The notes: generated by a model from the letters alone, not told the origin. A DNA stretch of 64,000 nt from CAYXTC01 sp964479375 (GCA_964479375.1 CAYZKD010000001.1:1-64000), one strand, 5' to 3'; positions 33,698 through 41,912 are shown, counted from the stretch's first letter. Numbers and translations are program-made.

Positions 33698-34627
33698 ATG
33701 TTTATCGGTCATCAAAAACAATGGCATTTTTTGAAGGATAGTTTTGAGAACAAGAAACTACCCCACGCCCTCTTATTCTGCGGACAGGAAAAAATAGGGA
33801 AGAAAAAGGTAGCAATAGAATTGGCAAAATATATTAACTGCACAGGAGGGGACAAGCCCTGTGACAATTGCAGAAATTGTTTAGATATAGAGAGAGGCCT
33901 TTTTCCGGACTTTGTATTAATAGCCCCTCCAAAAAAACAATCGAAGATACAGATAGCAGAAATTAGAAACGCGGTTAAAAGATTGTCTCTCAAGCCCTAT
34001 TCCTCTTCTTTGAGAATCGCTTTGGTTGATCGGGCTCATCTAATGACAGCAGATGCCCAGGGGTGTTTTCTAAAATTTTTAGAAGAGCCGAAAGGAGACT
34101 CTCTAATAATTTTAGCAACTGAATATCCGGAAACTCTCCTTCCTACCATCAGATCTAGAATTCAGAAAGTGGGATTTTATCTTGTGTCAGGCAGGAAAAT
34201 TAAAAAATATCTTCAAAGAAAGGGGGCGGAAGAAAAAAAAGCAGAAATTCTTTCTGCGGTTTGCGGGGGGAAGCCCGGAGTAGCCCTTGATCTTTTAGAG
34301 AATCCTGACATTTTAGAACAAAGAAAAAGGACTGTGCAAGATTTCATTTCATTGAGTAAAGGCGACTTGGTATTACGGCTCGATTATGCCAAAAAATTTT
34401 TTAAAGAACCAAAGTTTGAGCTACAGGAGGTTTTAGATGCCTGGCTGCATTATCTGAGAAAGATTTTTCTGGTTCAGGCTACAGAAGATAAAGAGAGTAA
34501 CCCTTTTGATTATTCTCTGTCAGAATCAAGAAAGATAATATCATTAATCCAAGAAACAAAATTTCTGGTCTCGACTACAAATGTTAATCCTAGACTGGCC
34601 TTTGAAATTTTGTTAATGGAGATATAA
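33698..34627 (+). CDS. holB: DNA polymerase III delta'-like clamp-loader subunit
   Basis: The 309-residue protein is a AAA+ clamp-loader relative. The Walker A position reads GQEKIGKKKVA, without the normal GKT/S, as in delta' subunits that do not hydrolyse ATP. Four cysteines (C-x8-C-x2-C-x2-C, in the region TGGDKPCDNCRNC) form the zinc module. A sensor/SRC-like segment FLKFLEEPKGDSLIILAT follows. It lacks the C-terminal parts of DnaX tau. It lies in a translation-rich run between mreB and frr. Confidence 0.85.
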   Translation: MFIGHQKQWHFLKDSFENKKLPHALLFCGQEKIGKKKVAIELAKYINCTGGDKPCDNCRNCLDIERGLFPDFVLIAPPKKQSKIQIAEIRNAVKRLSLKPYSSSLRIALVDRAHLMTADAQGCFLKFLEEPKGDSLIILATEYPETLLPTIRSRIQKVGFYLVSGRKIKKYLQRKGAEEKKAEILSAVCGGKPGVALDLLENPDILEQRKRTVQDFISLSKGDLVLRLDYAKKFFKEPKFELQEVLDAWLHYLRKIFLVQATEDKESNPFDYSLSESRKIISLIQETKFLVSTTNVNPRLAFEILLMEI

Positions 34628-34636
34628 AAATAAAAT

Positions 34637-35191
34637 ATGTATAAAGATATAATAGAAAAAATTAAACCGGAATTAAACAAGGCAGTAGATTACTTGGAGG
34701 GAGAAGTTAAAAAATTAAGAACAGGCCGCGCAACCCCTTCTCTTGTTGAAGATATCGAAGTCAACTGTTTCGGAAACAAGATGCCTCTTAAACAACTGGC
34801 CGCCATATCTGTTTCCGGTCCTAGGCAAATAGTGATACAGCCTTGGGATGACTCTTATATCCAGTCGATAGAAGAGGCAATTTCTAAATCCGAGCTGGGG
34901 ACCTCTCCAGTGGTAGATAAGAATATTATCCGCATATTTTTGCCAGAAGCAACAGAGGAATATAGAAAAGAACTTCTTAAACTGCTTTCGGAAAAGAAAG
35001 AAGAGGTCCGTCAAACTATTAGGAGATGGAGAGAAGAGGTTTGGAAAGAAATCCAGGAGAAGACAGACTCGGGGGAAATAAGGGAGGATGATAAGTTCAA
35101 GGCTAAAGAGGAACTTCAAAGGGTGGTTGATGATTACAACCAGAAGGCGGAAGAGATCGTAGAAAGGAAAGAAAAGGAGATATCAGAGTAA
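34637..35191 (+). CDS. frr: Ribosome recycling factor
   Basis: With EF-G it splits the post-termination ribosome. The 184-residue product has the three-helix bundle with VKKLRTGRATPSLVEDIEV near residues 24-42 and the C-terminal domain EERRKELLKL-like (EEYRKELLKLLSEKKEEVRQ). Length equals E. coli RRF. It lies 9 bases after holB and 3 bases before rseP. Confidence 0.97.
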   Translation: MYKDIIEKIKPELNKAVDYLEGEVKKLRTGRATPSLVEDIEVNCFGNKMPLKQLAAISVSGPRQIVIQPWDDSYIQSIEEAISKSELGTSPVVDKNIIRIFLPEATEEYRKELLKLLSEKKEEVRQTIRRWREEVWKEIQEKTDSGEIREDDKFKAKEELQRVVDDYNQKAEEIVERKEKEISE

Positions 35192-35194
35192 AAT

Positions 35195-36280
35195 ATGACA
35201 ACTATTATTTTAATCGCAATTATTTCTCTAGTTCTGCTGTTAATTTTTCACGAATTGGGACATTTCCTTTTGGCCAAACTATTTGGCGTAAGGGTGCCGG
35301 AGTTTGGTTTGGGTTATCCTCCTCGTATTGTAGGCAAGAAAATAGGGGAGACCCTATATTCTCTAAACCTTATTCCCTTTGGCGCCTTTGTGAAAATACA
35401 CGGGCAAGAAAAAAAGATTGACAGCCCCGAAAGTTTCTCCTCCAAGCCTCTTTGGCAAAAATCCCTTATTATCTTGGGCGGAGTGATGAGTTTCTGGTTA
35501 ATCGCTGCTATCTTGCTGTCTGTCGTGATGTATATGGGAGTGCCCACGGTAGTGGAAGATGCCGTCGAGGGAGGGGTGATAGAACCAAAAGTTCAAGTGG
35601 TGGGTGTTGCTTCTGATTCTCTTGCAGAGCAGGTGGGTCTGGAGATAGGGGATGTAGTTAAGGGTATCTCCGTTTCGGGAACTTTCTACAAAACAAATAA
35701 GGTAGGGGAGGTGCAGAAGATAGTACAAGAACACAAAGGAGAAGAAATTTCTTTAAAAATAGCCAGAGGAGCGGAAGAAATTAATGTTGTTCTAATTCCT
35801 AGAGTGGATCCTCCTGAAGGAGAGGGAGCCATAGGGGTAGCCCTTCTTAGAACCGCTCTCAAGTCTTATCCTTGGTATTTAGCCCCTGTTGAGGGAATAA
35901 AGGCTACGGGTGGGTTGACCTTAACTATAATTCAGGCTTGGGGCATGACTTTTTCCAGTCTGTTCGGAGGGGAGGGCCTTCCTGCTGGAGTAGAAGTAAG
36001 GGGGGTAGTAGGCATTTTCGAATTATTTATACAAGCCGGGGCTCTGGGGATTGCTTACTTCTTGCAATTAATCGCCATAATCGCGGTGCATCTTGCTTTA
36101 ATTAATGCTCTGCCCATTCCTGCTCTGGACGGAGGATGGCTTGCTTTTCTCGTCATAGAAAAGATAACAGGAAAGCCCCTGAATCAGAAAATAGTTCAAG
36201 GGGTAAGCGGCGTTTTCTTTATTTTGTTAATAATTCTAATGGTTTGGATTACTATTAATGATGTAGCCAGGCTTTTCTAG
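35195..36280 (+). CDS. rseP: RseP-family intramembrane metalloprotease
   Basis: Site-2 proteases cleave membrane-spanning substrates, for example anti-sigma factors. The 361-residue product has the zinc motif HELGH in the first membrane helix (residues 21-25), a PDZ domain in the middle (about 130-200, QVVGVASDSLAEQVGLEIGD) and the third ligand motif NALPIPALDGG in a C-terminal helix. Four membrane segments are visible. It sits between frr and proS, in the same direction. Confidence 0.93.
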   Translation: MTTIILIAIISLVLLLIFHELGHFLLAKLFGVRVPEFGLGYPPRIVGKKIGETLYSLNLIPFGAFVKIHGQEKKIDSPESFSSKPLWQKSLIILGGVMSFWLIAAILLSVVMYMGVPTVVEDAVEGGVIEPKVQVVGVASDSLAEQVGLEIGDVVKGISVSGTFYKTNKVGEVQKIVQEHKGEEISLKIARGAEEINVVLIPRVDPPEGEGAIGVALLRTALKSYPWYLAPVEGIKATGGLTLTIIQAWGMTFSSLFGGEGLPAGVEVRGVVGIFELFIQAGALGIAYFLQLIAIIAVHLALINALPIPALDGGWLAFLVIEKITGKPLNQKIVQGVSGVFFILLIILMVWITINDVARLF

Positions 36281-36284
36281 AAAA

Positions 36285-37529
36285 ATGAGGCAGTCAAAAC
36301 TTTTCTTTAAAACTTCAAAAAAGATTTCCGGCAAAGAGATGGTTCCTTCCCACAAGTTCCTTTTAAGGGGAGATTTTATCTCCCAACTTTCTGCCGGTGT
36401 TTATAGTCTTTTGCCACTGGGACTAAAGGTTCACAGGAGAGTGGAAAATATAATTAGGGATGAATTGAATAAAATAGGGTCTCAGGAAATTTTCTTACCC
36501 GCTCTTCAGCCTAAAAAAATCTGGCTTAAGAGTGGAAGGTGGGACAGTATGGATCCTCCTTTATTCAGATTGAAGGACAGACACAAAAAGGAGTTTGCCT
36601 TGGGTTCTACCCATGAAGAAGTAATTGCTGATTTGGCTAAAAACAGGGTCCAGTCCTATAAAAACCTCCCCCTCGCCCTTTATCAGATTCAGACAAAGTT
36701 TCGCAACGAGATGCGTTTTGCGGGCGGCCTCCTTAGGGCCCGGGAATTTATCATGAACGATCTTTACAGTTTTCATAAAGACAGAAAGAGTTTGGACAGT
36801 TTTTTTCAGAGGGTTCTTTCTGCTTATAACAGTATTTTTGAGAGATGCGGCGTCCCTGCCCTAAAAAGCGAGGCCTCGGGCGGTGTTTTTACTAAAGAAA
36901 ATAATTATGAGTTTCAGGTGGTTTCGGGGTCCGGCGAGGACAAAATTATTTACTGCCCCGAATGCAAATGGGCTGCAAACTTGGAGGTGGCTAAGGTGAA
37001 AAAGGGTCATAAGTGTCCTTATTGCTCCGGTAAACTGACAGATGCCAAGTCAATTGAGGTGGCTCACACCTTTAAACTGGGAGATAAGTATTCAAAGCCT
37101 TTGGGCGTTTATTTTACAAACAGGCAGGCAGAAAAGAAGGCAGTATTAATGGGCTGCTATGGCATAGGGGTAGGAAGACTGGTGGCCACCATTGTAGAGC
37201 TTAACCATGACAAAAACGGGATTATCTGGCCCAAAGAAGTAGCTCCCTTTGATATCCACTTGGTCAAGATCGGCGGAACTTCAGTCAAAAATAGGGCAGA
37301 AGCCTTTTATAAAGATTTACAAAGAAAGAAAGTAGAAGTATTATACGATGACAGAGAAGAGATAGCGGCAGGGGAGAAATTAGTAGAGTCAGATCTAATC
37401 GGCATTCCTTTGAGAGTAATAGCAAGCGAAAAAAGCGTTAAAAAAGGATCTTTTGAGGTTACGAGGAGAGGAGGAAGCACGGAACTGGTTAAATTTAATA
37501 AAATCTTAAGTTATATAGAAAAGTGTTAA
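36285..37529 (+). CDS. proS: Prolyl-tRNA synthetase without the INS editing domain
   Basis: It charges tRNA-Pro. Class II motifs are visible: motif 2 around KFRNEMRFAGGLLRAREFIM and motif 3 GCYGIGVGRLVATIVE. The anticodon-binding domain is at the C-terminus (FDIHLVKIGG onward). The roughly 180-residue editing insertion of bacterial ProRS is replaced by a short zinc ribbon, CPECK...CPYCSGKL, near residues 225-250. The protein therefore has only 414 residues. Clearance of mischarged Ala-tRNA-Pro would need another enzyme. Confidence 0.94.
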   Translation: MRQSKLFFKTSKKISGKEMVPSHKFLLRGDFISQLSAGVYSLLPLGLKVHRRVENIIRDELNKIGSQEIFLPALQPKKIWLKSGRWDSMDPPLFRLKDRHKKEFALGSTHEEVIADLAKNRVQSYKNLPLALYQIQTKFRNEMRFAGGLLRAREFIMNDLYSFHKDRKSLDSFFQRVLSAYNSIFERCGVPALKSEASGGVFTKENNYEFQVVSGSGEDKIIYCPECKWAANLEVAKVKKGHKCPYCSGKLTDAKSIEVAHTFKLGDKYSKPLGVYFTNRQAEKKAVLMGCYGIGVGRLVATIVELNHDKNGIIWPKEVAPFDIHLVKIGGTSVKNRAEAFYKDLQRKKVEVLYDDREEIAAGEKLVESDLIGIPLRVIASEKSVKKGSFEVTRRGGSTELVKFNKILSYIEKC

Positions 37530-38575
37530 ACAAACTTTTATCCCATCTTTCATACGATATAGCCATTGACTTGGGGACTGCCACTTCCTTGGTTTATATC
37601 GAAGGAAAGGGGATTGTTATTAACGAGCCCTCGGTGGTCGCTATTAACCAGAAAACGGGGCAGGTTTTGGCAATTGGAGAGGAGGCAAGAAGAATGGTGG
37701 GCAGAACTCCCGCCCATATCACAGCCACTAGGCCCTTGGTGGACGGCGTAGTTTCTAATTTTGAAGTAACAGAACAGATGCTCAAGTACTTTATTGATAA
37801 GGTTCACAGAAGAAAGTTTCTGTTCGGCCCAGGGCCTCGGGTTATTGTAGGTATTCCTTACGGGGTTACCGAAGTTGAAAAAAAAGCGGTACGCGATGCT
37901 ACCAAAAATGCGGGAGCCAGAGAAGTCTTCTTAATAGAGGAGCCAATGGCAGCAGCCATAGGAGCAAGAATGCCGGTGCAGGAAGCCAGCGGGAATTTTA
38001 TCGTGGATATTGGAGGAGGCACTACAGAGGTGGCGGTTATTTCTCTGGGTGGCGTTGTTATAGCAAAAAGTTTGAGGGTGGCGGGAGACCGTCTTAACGA
38101 GGATATTGTCACCTTTGCCCAGGAAGAGTATAAACTTCTTATTGGGTTAAGGGTGGCAGAAAAGATAAAAATTGGCATAGGATCTGCCTATCCTCAGAAG
38201 GAAAAAAAAGAACTTCCTATGAGAGGAAGGAATATTATTACCGGTCTGCCGGAGGAGGTCTGGATTTCTAGCACAGATGTTAGAAAATCACTTGAGAAGT
38301 CAATCAAACAGATTGTTTCTGCCATAAAAGATACGGTTGAAGAAACGCCTCCGGAACTTCTGGCCGATATTATGTCCCGGGGCATTTATTTGGCAGGAGG
38401 AGGAAGCCTGTTAAGGGGATTGGACATTTTAATCCAGGAAGAAACCAAAATGCCTGTCAAACTCATTGAAGATCCCATGACAGCGGTAGTTAGGGGATCA
38501 GGCATGGTCTTAGAGGGCCTTGATAATCTAAAAGACGTTTTATCGGAAACAGAACAATTAGAACCCCCTCGTTGA
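37523..38575 (+). CDS. mreB: Rod-shape protein MreB, paralog 2
   Basis: This 350-residue actin homolog starts at a GTG that overlaps the proS stop by 7 bases (MLNKLLSHLSYDIAIDLGTA). It has GKGIVINEPSVVAI, FIVDIGGGTTEVAVISLGGV and LAGGGSLLRGLDILI. It matches classical MreB somewhat better than the copy at 32686: it has the canonical short hydrophobic N-terminus and the long C-terminal tail. Two MreB copies 4 kb apart suggest division of labour or an Mbl-like partner. Confidence 0.94.
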   Translation: MLNKLLSHLSYDIAIDLGTATSLVYIEGKGIVINEPSVVAINQKTGQVLAIGEEARRMVGRTPAHITATRPLVDGVVSNFEVTEQMLKYFIDKVHRRKFLFGPGPRVIVGIPYGVTEVEKKAVRDATKNAGAREVFLIEEPMAAAIGARMPVQEASGNFIVDIGGGTTEVAVISLGGVVIAKSLRVAGDRLNEDIVTFAQEEYKLLIGLRVAEKIKIGIGSAYPQKEKKELPMRGRNIITGLPEEVWISSTDVRKSLEKSIKQIVSAIKDTVEETPPELLADIMSRGIYLAGGGSLLRGLDILIQEETKMPVKLIEDPMTAVVRGSGMVLEGLDNLKDVLSETEQLEPPR

Positions 38576-38696
38576 TAAGAACCTGAGCTTCGCTCAGAAC
38601 CTTGTTTCGCCAAGGAATAATTATATAGTCTTGAAGTAAGAACCTGAGCTTCGCTCAGAACCTTGATTCGCTAAGGTAAAGCACATAGTCTTGAAA
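38576..38696 (+). repeat. Two tandem 61-base repeats before gatC
   Basis: TAAGAACCTGAGC starts both copies (38576 and 38637). Each copy has the hairpin CTGAGC-TTC-GCTCAG, a second hairpin (CCTTG-TTTCG-CCAAGG in copy 1; CCTTG-ATTCG-CTAAGG in copy 2) and ends in ATAGTCTTGAA. Eight or nine positions differ, mostly between the second hairpin and the common end. Copy 2 abuts the gatC ATG. Confidence 0.9.
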
Positions 38697-38697
38697 T

Positions 38698-39012
38698 ATG
38701 GTTGATAAAAAAGACGTTAATCACATAGCAAAACTAGCCAGGCTAAAGATTACAGAAGAAGAGGCAGGAGAATACCAAGAGGAATTTACCTCTATCTTGG
38801 ACTATTTTGAGTTGTTAAAAGAACTGGATGTATCAAAAGTGGATCCTACTTTTCATCCAGCAGAGCTCTTTTTCAAAGAGAAAATAGGAGAGGCGAGAGA
38901 AGATAGAGAGGCGTCGGCAGAGGAGGGGGTCAAAGAATCACTTAGGGAGGCGTTTCCCGAAAAGAAAGGGAAATATACAAAAGTTAAAACAGTTTTTGAT
39001 GATGAAAGTTGA
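38698..39012 (+). CDS. gatC: Asp/Glu-tRNA amidotransferase subunit C
   Basis: GatC stabilises the GatCAB complex that converts Glu-tRNA-Gln and Asp-tRNA-Asn to the amides. The 104-residue product starts VDKKDVNHIAKLARLKITEE after Met and contains the family segment LDYFELLKELDVSKVDPTFH. The C-terminal DREASAEEGVKESLREAFPE corresponds to the DEVxPSLxREEALANAP-type end. It overlaps gatA, and gatB is at 56422. Confidence 0.93.
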   Translation: MVDKKDVNHIAKLARLKITEEEAGEYQEEFTSILDYFELLKELDVSKVDPTFHPAELFFKEKIGEAREDREASAEEGVKESLREAFPEKKGKYTKVKTVFDDES

Positions 39013-40417
39013 GCAACTGACCATAAGAGAGATAAGCCGTGGCTTGAAGAATAAGAATTTTTCTGCTGTTGACTTGACTAAAGAATATTTTTCTAAGATA
39101 AAAAAAGAAGACAATCAGATATCATCTTTTCTGACTCTCACTGAAGACCTCGCCGAAGAACAGGCCAAAAAAATAGACGAAAGAATATCTTTTGGCAAAG
39201 ACATTCCTTCTCTAGCAGGGGTTCCCTTGGCCGTAAAGGACAATATTTTAGTAAAGGGGGCCAGAACAACCTGTGCTTCCAAGATGTTGGAAAAGTATAA
39301 TCCTCCATATAATGCTACCTGTATTGATAAATTAAGAAAAAGTGGCGCTGTTTTTTTGGGTAAAACTAACCTGGACGAGTTTGCAATGGGGGGGTCTACT
39401 GAAAATTCCGCTTTTTTCTCTACCAAAAATCCTTACGACTTAGAAAGGGTGCCCGGAGGCACTTCTGGGGGATCCGCCGCTGCAGTAGCCGCTGGGTTCT
39501 GTCCCTGCGCCTTAGGCTCTGACACAGGAGGCTCCATCAGGCAGCCTGCTTCTTTCTGCGGGGTAGTGGGCTTAAAGCCCACCTACGGATCAGTCTCCAG
39601 GTACGGATTGATTGCTTACGGCTCTTCTTTTGATCAGATAGGGCCTATTGCCAAGAACGCTGAAGACGCGGAAATAATCTTTGAAGAGATTTCGGGAAAA
39701 GACGACAGGGACTCTACTAGCGTTGTTAGGCCTCCAGCCGGGCCCCTAAAGGCTATTAATAAAATTCGTATTGGCGTGCCTAACGAATACTTTCAGGAAG
39801 GGCTTGGGCCTGAAGTCAAGCAGATAGTGGAGAATAAAATAAAAGAGTTTGAAGATCTGGGCGCTGAGGTAGAAAAAATTAATCTGCCTCATACTAAGTA
39901 CGCAGTACCTGCTTATTATCTGATTGTAGATTCTGAGGCTTCTACCAACCTGGCCAGGTACGATGGGATAAAATACGGACTTTCCAATAAGAAAGGGGAT
40001 ACGCTAAAAGAGGTTTATTCCGAAACTAGGGGAGAAGGGTTTGGAAATGAAGTCAAAAGAAGGATTATGCTGGGAACTTACGCTCTCTCTGCCGGGTATT
40101 ACGAGGCCTACTACCTGAAGGCTCAAAAGACAAGAACTCTTATCGCTCAGGATTTTTACAAAGCGTTTGATAAAGTAGACGTTATAATGACTCCGGTAGC
40201 CCCGACCCCTCCTTTTAAATTGGGAGAGAAAATAGCAGATCCTCTGGCGATGTATCTTTGTGATGTCTTTACTGCACCCGTTAATTTGGCGGGTCTGCCC
40301 GCTCTTTCCCTTCCTGCTGGATTTTCCGGGAAACTGCCCGTGGGCCTCCAGATTATTGGCAAACCCTTTGAAGAGACAACAATTTTTAATATTGCCAAAC
40401 AGGCCGAGAATCAATGA
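39002..40417 (+). CDS. gatA: Asp/Glu-tRNA amidotransferase subunit A
   Basis: GatA is the amidase that releases ammonia from glutamine. It has the Ser-cisSer-Lys triad: Lys in PLAVKDNI, the Ser pair in GGTSGGSAAAVAAG and GSDTGGSIRQPA. About 471 residues. The start is placed at the ATG at 39002 (MKVEQLTIREISRG); ATG at 38999 is equally possible, and both overlap gatC. The C-terminal part LAGLPALSLPAGF is typical. Its TGA stop overlaps the next gene as ATGA. Confidence 0.97.
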   Translation: MKVEQLTIREISRGLKNKNFSAVDLTKEYFSKIKKEDNQISSFLTLTEDLAEEQAKKIDERISFGKDIPSLAGVPLAVKDNILVKGARTTCASKMLEKYNPPYNATCIDKLRKSGAVFLGKTNLDEFAMGGSTENSAFFSTKNPYDLERVPGGTSGGSAAAVAAGFCPCALGSDTGGSIRQPASFCGVVGLKPTYGSVSRYGLIAYGSSFDQIGPIAKNAEDAEIIFEEISGKDDRDSTSVVRPPAGPLKAINKIRIGVPNEYFQEGLGPEVKQIVENKIKEFEDLGAEVEKINLPHTKYAVPAYYLIVDSEASTNLARYDGIKYGLSNKKGDTLKEVYSETRGEGFGNEVKRRIMLGTYALSAGYYEAYYLKAQKTRTLIAQDFYKAFDKVDVIMTPVAPTPPFKLGEKIADPLAMYLCDVFTAPVNLAGLPALSLPAGFSGKLPVGLQIIGKPFEETTIFNIAKQAENQ

Positions 40418-40971
40418 TGGATTTTATTGATATAATCGCATCCTTTTTTTTCAATATATTTTCTCAGAGAACGCTTAGCTTTGTGCTGAATCCCGAGTTT
40501 GGGGGATGGCTCTTGGTTATTAGGAATGCTTTTCTCTTTGTTTCAGGAATACTTATTTTGCTTTCCTTGTTTCTTCTGGGTGCTTCTGGCTGGTTGAGGA
40601 AACGGTACACAGAGGATTTATATGAGGCGACCGCCTACAAGCCCTATGGCGCCAAAAAGTTCGAGAAAGAATGGAAAAGGATATCTGCAAGACTAGATAG
40701 CGGAGAAGGGGCGGGTTACAAGTTGGCCGTTATCGAAGCGGATGATTTATTAGAAGAAAGATTGAGAAGCATGGGGTACAAAGGGGGAAAGATGCAGGAT
40801 CTTTTAGAACAGGTTCCAGAGACTATTGTCCCCAATGTTGAGGAGGTAAGCCGGGTGCACGAATTGCGCAACAATATAGTGCATGACCCCGACTACAGAC
40901 TGGAGTTAGAAGAAGCAAATAAGGCAGTGGCGGTTTTCGAAAGGGCGTTACAAGAGTTGGGAGCGATATAA
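40414..40971 (+). CDS. Membrane protein with HEPN-like C-terminal domain
   Basis: The 185-residue product has two hydrophobic stretches at the N-terminus (about residues 3-25 and 32-60, AFLFVSGILILLSLFLLGAS), then a soluble helical domain. Near residue 155 it has ELRNNIVHDPDYRL, which contains R-x4-H (RNNIVH), the hallmark of HEPN domains. HEPN proteins are often RNases or toxins, but inactive members exist. It is coupled to gatA by an ATGA overlap. A housekeeping role is likely from this position; the function is unknown. Confidence 0.6.
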   Translation: MMDFIDIIASFFFNIFSQRTLSFVLNPEFGGWLLVIRNAFLFVSGILILLSLFLLGASGWLRKRYTEDLYEATAYKPYGAKKFEKEWKRISARLDSGEGAGYKLAVIEADDLLEERLRSMGYKGGKMQDLLEQVPETIVPNVEEVSRVHELRNNIVHDPDYRLELEEANKAVAVFERALQELGAI

Positions 40972-40975
40972 ATTC

Positions 40976-41004
40976 TTGATTTCCTTTCCAATTTAGTATA
41001 TAAT
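40976..41004 (+). promoter_or_regulatory. Promoter of the tRNA cluster
   Basis: TTGATT at 40976-40981, 17 bases, then a perfect TATAAT at 40999-41004. The predicted start is near 41011, six bases before the mature 5' end of the initiator tRNA. Confidence 0.75.
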
Positions 41005-41016
41005 TCCAATTGACAT

Positions 41017-41329
41017 CGCGGGGTGGAGAAGTAGTATCTCACGAGGCCCATGCATTAGTGTGGCCAAAGACGGAAACGCCTTTGGAAAAACTCCTGAAAT
41101 TGCTGGAAAACCATAAGAGTTTCTCTTGCTACAACGCAATCTGTAAAGATAGGCGTGAATGTTTAAAAAAAGAGGAAATTTGGCAACCAGCAGCCAAGCC
41201 TCCTGATCGGAGGAAGGTTCAGAGACTATAATAGGAGCTCCCCTTTGGGGAGATGGGATAGTCCATTCCATTTGGAAACAGATGGTATTTAAGAACCTCG
41301 AGACGCGGGTGCAATTCCCGCCCCCGCAA
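41017..41329 (+). tRNA. Initiator tRNA-Met (CAU), interrupted by a group I intron
   Basis: Exon 1 is 41017-41051 and exon 2 is 41294-41329. Spliced, it has acceptor CGCGGGG / CCCCGCA with the C1-A72 mismatch that marks bacterial initiators, D stem GAGA/UCUC, anticodon stem CGAGG/CCUCG, loop CCCAUAA and T stem GCGGG/CCCGC. A73 is followed by CA, so CCA is not fully encoded. Odd positions: C33 instead of U33, a 7-base D loop (AGUAGUA) with no GG pair, and a T loop UGCAAUU with G at position 55. Confidence 0.9.
41052..41293 (+). other. Group I intron in the initiator tRNA anticodon loop
   Basis: The 242-base insertion follows U36 of the anticodon and ends in G, as group I introns do. Conserved elements appear in order: P (AATTGCTGGAAAACC, 41098-41112), Q (ACCAGCAGCCAAGC, about 41186-41199), R (GTTCAGAGACTAT, 41217-41229) and S (ATAGTC, 41258-41263). 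GACTAT and ATAGTC form P7. Hairpins CCTC/GGAGG and CTCCCC/GGGGAG match P6 and P8. Exon CCAU can pair with GUGG near the intron start, with U-G at the splice site (P1). There is no endonuclease gene inside. It resembles cyanobacterial tRNA introns. Confidence 0.88.
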
Positions 41330-41370
41330 CATTTTTATCTGCGACTACAAGGAATTCGAAATAACAATTC

Positions 41371-41386
41371 ACCAAAACATTTTGGT
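41371..41386 (+). repeat. Short palindrome in the tRNA spacer
   Basis: ACCAAAA-CA-TTTTGGT is a perfect 7-bp inverted repeat. The rest of 41330-41526 shows only a weak AACCG...CGGTT hairpin (about 41405-41425) and a G-rich stretch just before the next tRNA. No function was recognised. Confidence 0.4.
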
Positions 41387-41526
41387 AAAATTAAAAATAA
41401 AAAGAACCGTAACCATTTCTCGGTTTATCACATAGGAAAACACTTATTACAAAAATTAGGAAGTCAGCATTTTTATTATGAAACCAAAGGGCTGATTGGG
41501 CAATCGGGGAGAGCAGGGAGGTCCCG

Positions 41527-41597
41527 GCCGGGGAGTAGAATGGCATCTAAGGCCGTCTCATAAGCGGTTAACGTGGGTTCGATTCCCGCCCCCGGCA
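41527..41597 (+). tRNA. tRNA with CAU anticodon, elongator Met or Ile2
   Basis: Acceptor GCCGGGG pairs perfectly with CCCCGGC, followed by A73 and no CCA. The anticodon arm GCCGU-CUCAUAA-GCGGU has CAU with normal U33, and the T arm is GUGGG-UUCGAUU-CCCGC. The perfect 1-72 pair rules out an initiator. Whether C34 is modified to lysidine (Ile2) cannot be told from the sequence. The gene has 71 bases, with two bases rather than one between D stem and anticodon stem. Confidence 0.85.
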
Positions 41598-41603
41598 TAT
41601 AAT

Positions 41604-41678
41604 GCGGACGTAGCTTAGCTGGCTTAAAGCGCCGCCCTGTCACGGCGGAGATCGTGGGTTCAAATCCCATCGTCCGCG
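41604..41678 (+). tRNA. tRNA-Asp (GUC)
   Basis: Acceptor GCGGACG/CGTCCGC, D stem GCTT/AAGC, anticodon arm CCGCC-CTGTCAC-GGCGG (anticodon GTC), T arm GTGGG-TTCAAAT-CCCAT and discriminator G73, typical of tRNA-Asp. CCA is not encoded. It starts six bases after the preceding tRNA and likely shares its transcript. Confidence 0.95.
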
Positions 41679-41715
41679 CAATAATCTGACTTTCTGGAAG
41701 TTTTTCTAAATTTTC

Positions 41716-41737
41716 GGCGGCGGGGCAAAGCGCCGCC
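41716..41737 (+). terminator. GC-rich hairpin after the tRNA cluster
   Basis: GGCGGCG pairs with CGCCGCC around an 8-base loop. There is no good T-run, so it may be a processing or weak termination hairpin. Between here and 41982 the only other recognisable object is the palindromic repeat at 41887-41912. Confidence 0.45.
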
Positions 41738-41886
41738 CAATGTGTTTTGAGGGAGAAATTCGTCTCGTTCGGCGTGCCTTGCGGTTTGCCAAAATGAGGT
41801 TCAACCCGAAAATTTTCTTGGCAGTAGCCTTTTTATCTAAAAGGCTGCTCGCGGGCGAAGATCCTTCCTTCAAATCTCCTTCATTA

Positions 41887-41912
41887 ATGTAGGAGGCCCG
41901 TCCTCCCACATT
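41887..41912 (+). repeat. REP-like hairpin, copy 1
   Basis: TGT-A-GGAGG-CCCGT-CCTCC-C-ACA forms a hairpin with one A/C mismatch. It shares GGAGGCCCGTCCTCCCACAT and the following TTTATTT with copy 2 at 42931. Confidence 0.8.

Noticed and set aside
41282..41670. Plus and minus frames across the tRNA cluster
   Set aside because: They translate tRNA and intron sequence and show no protein family features.
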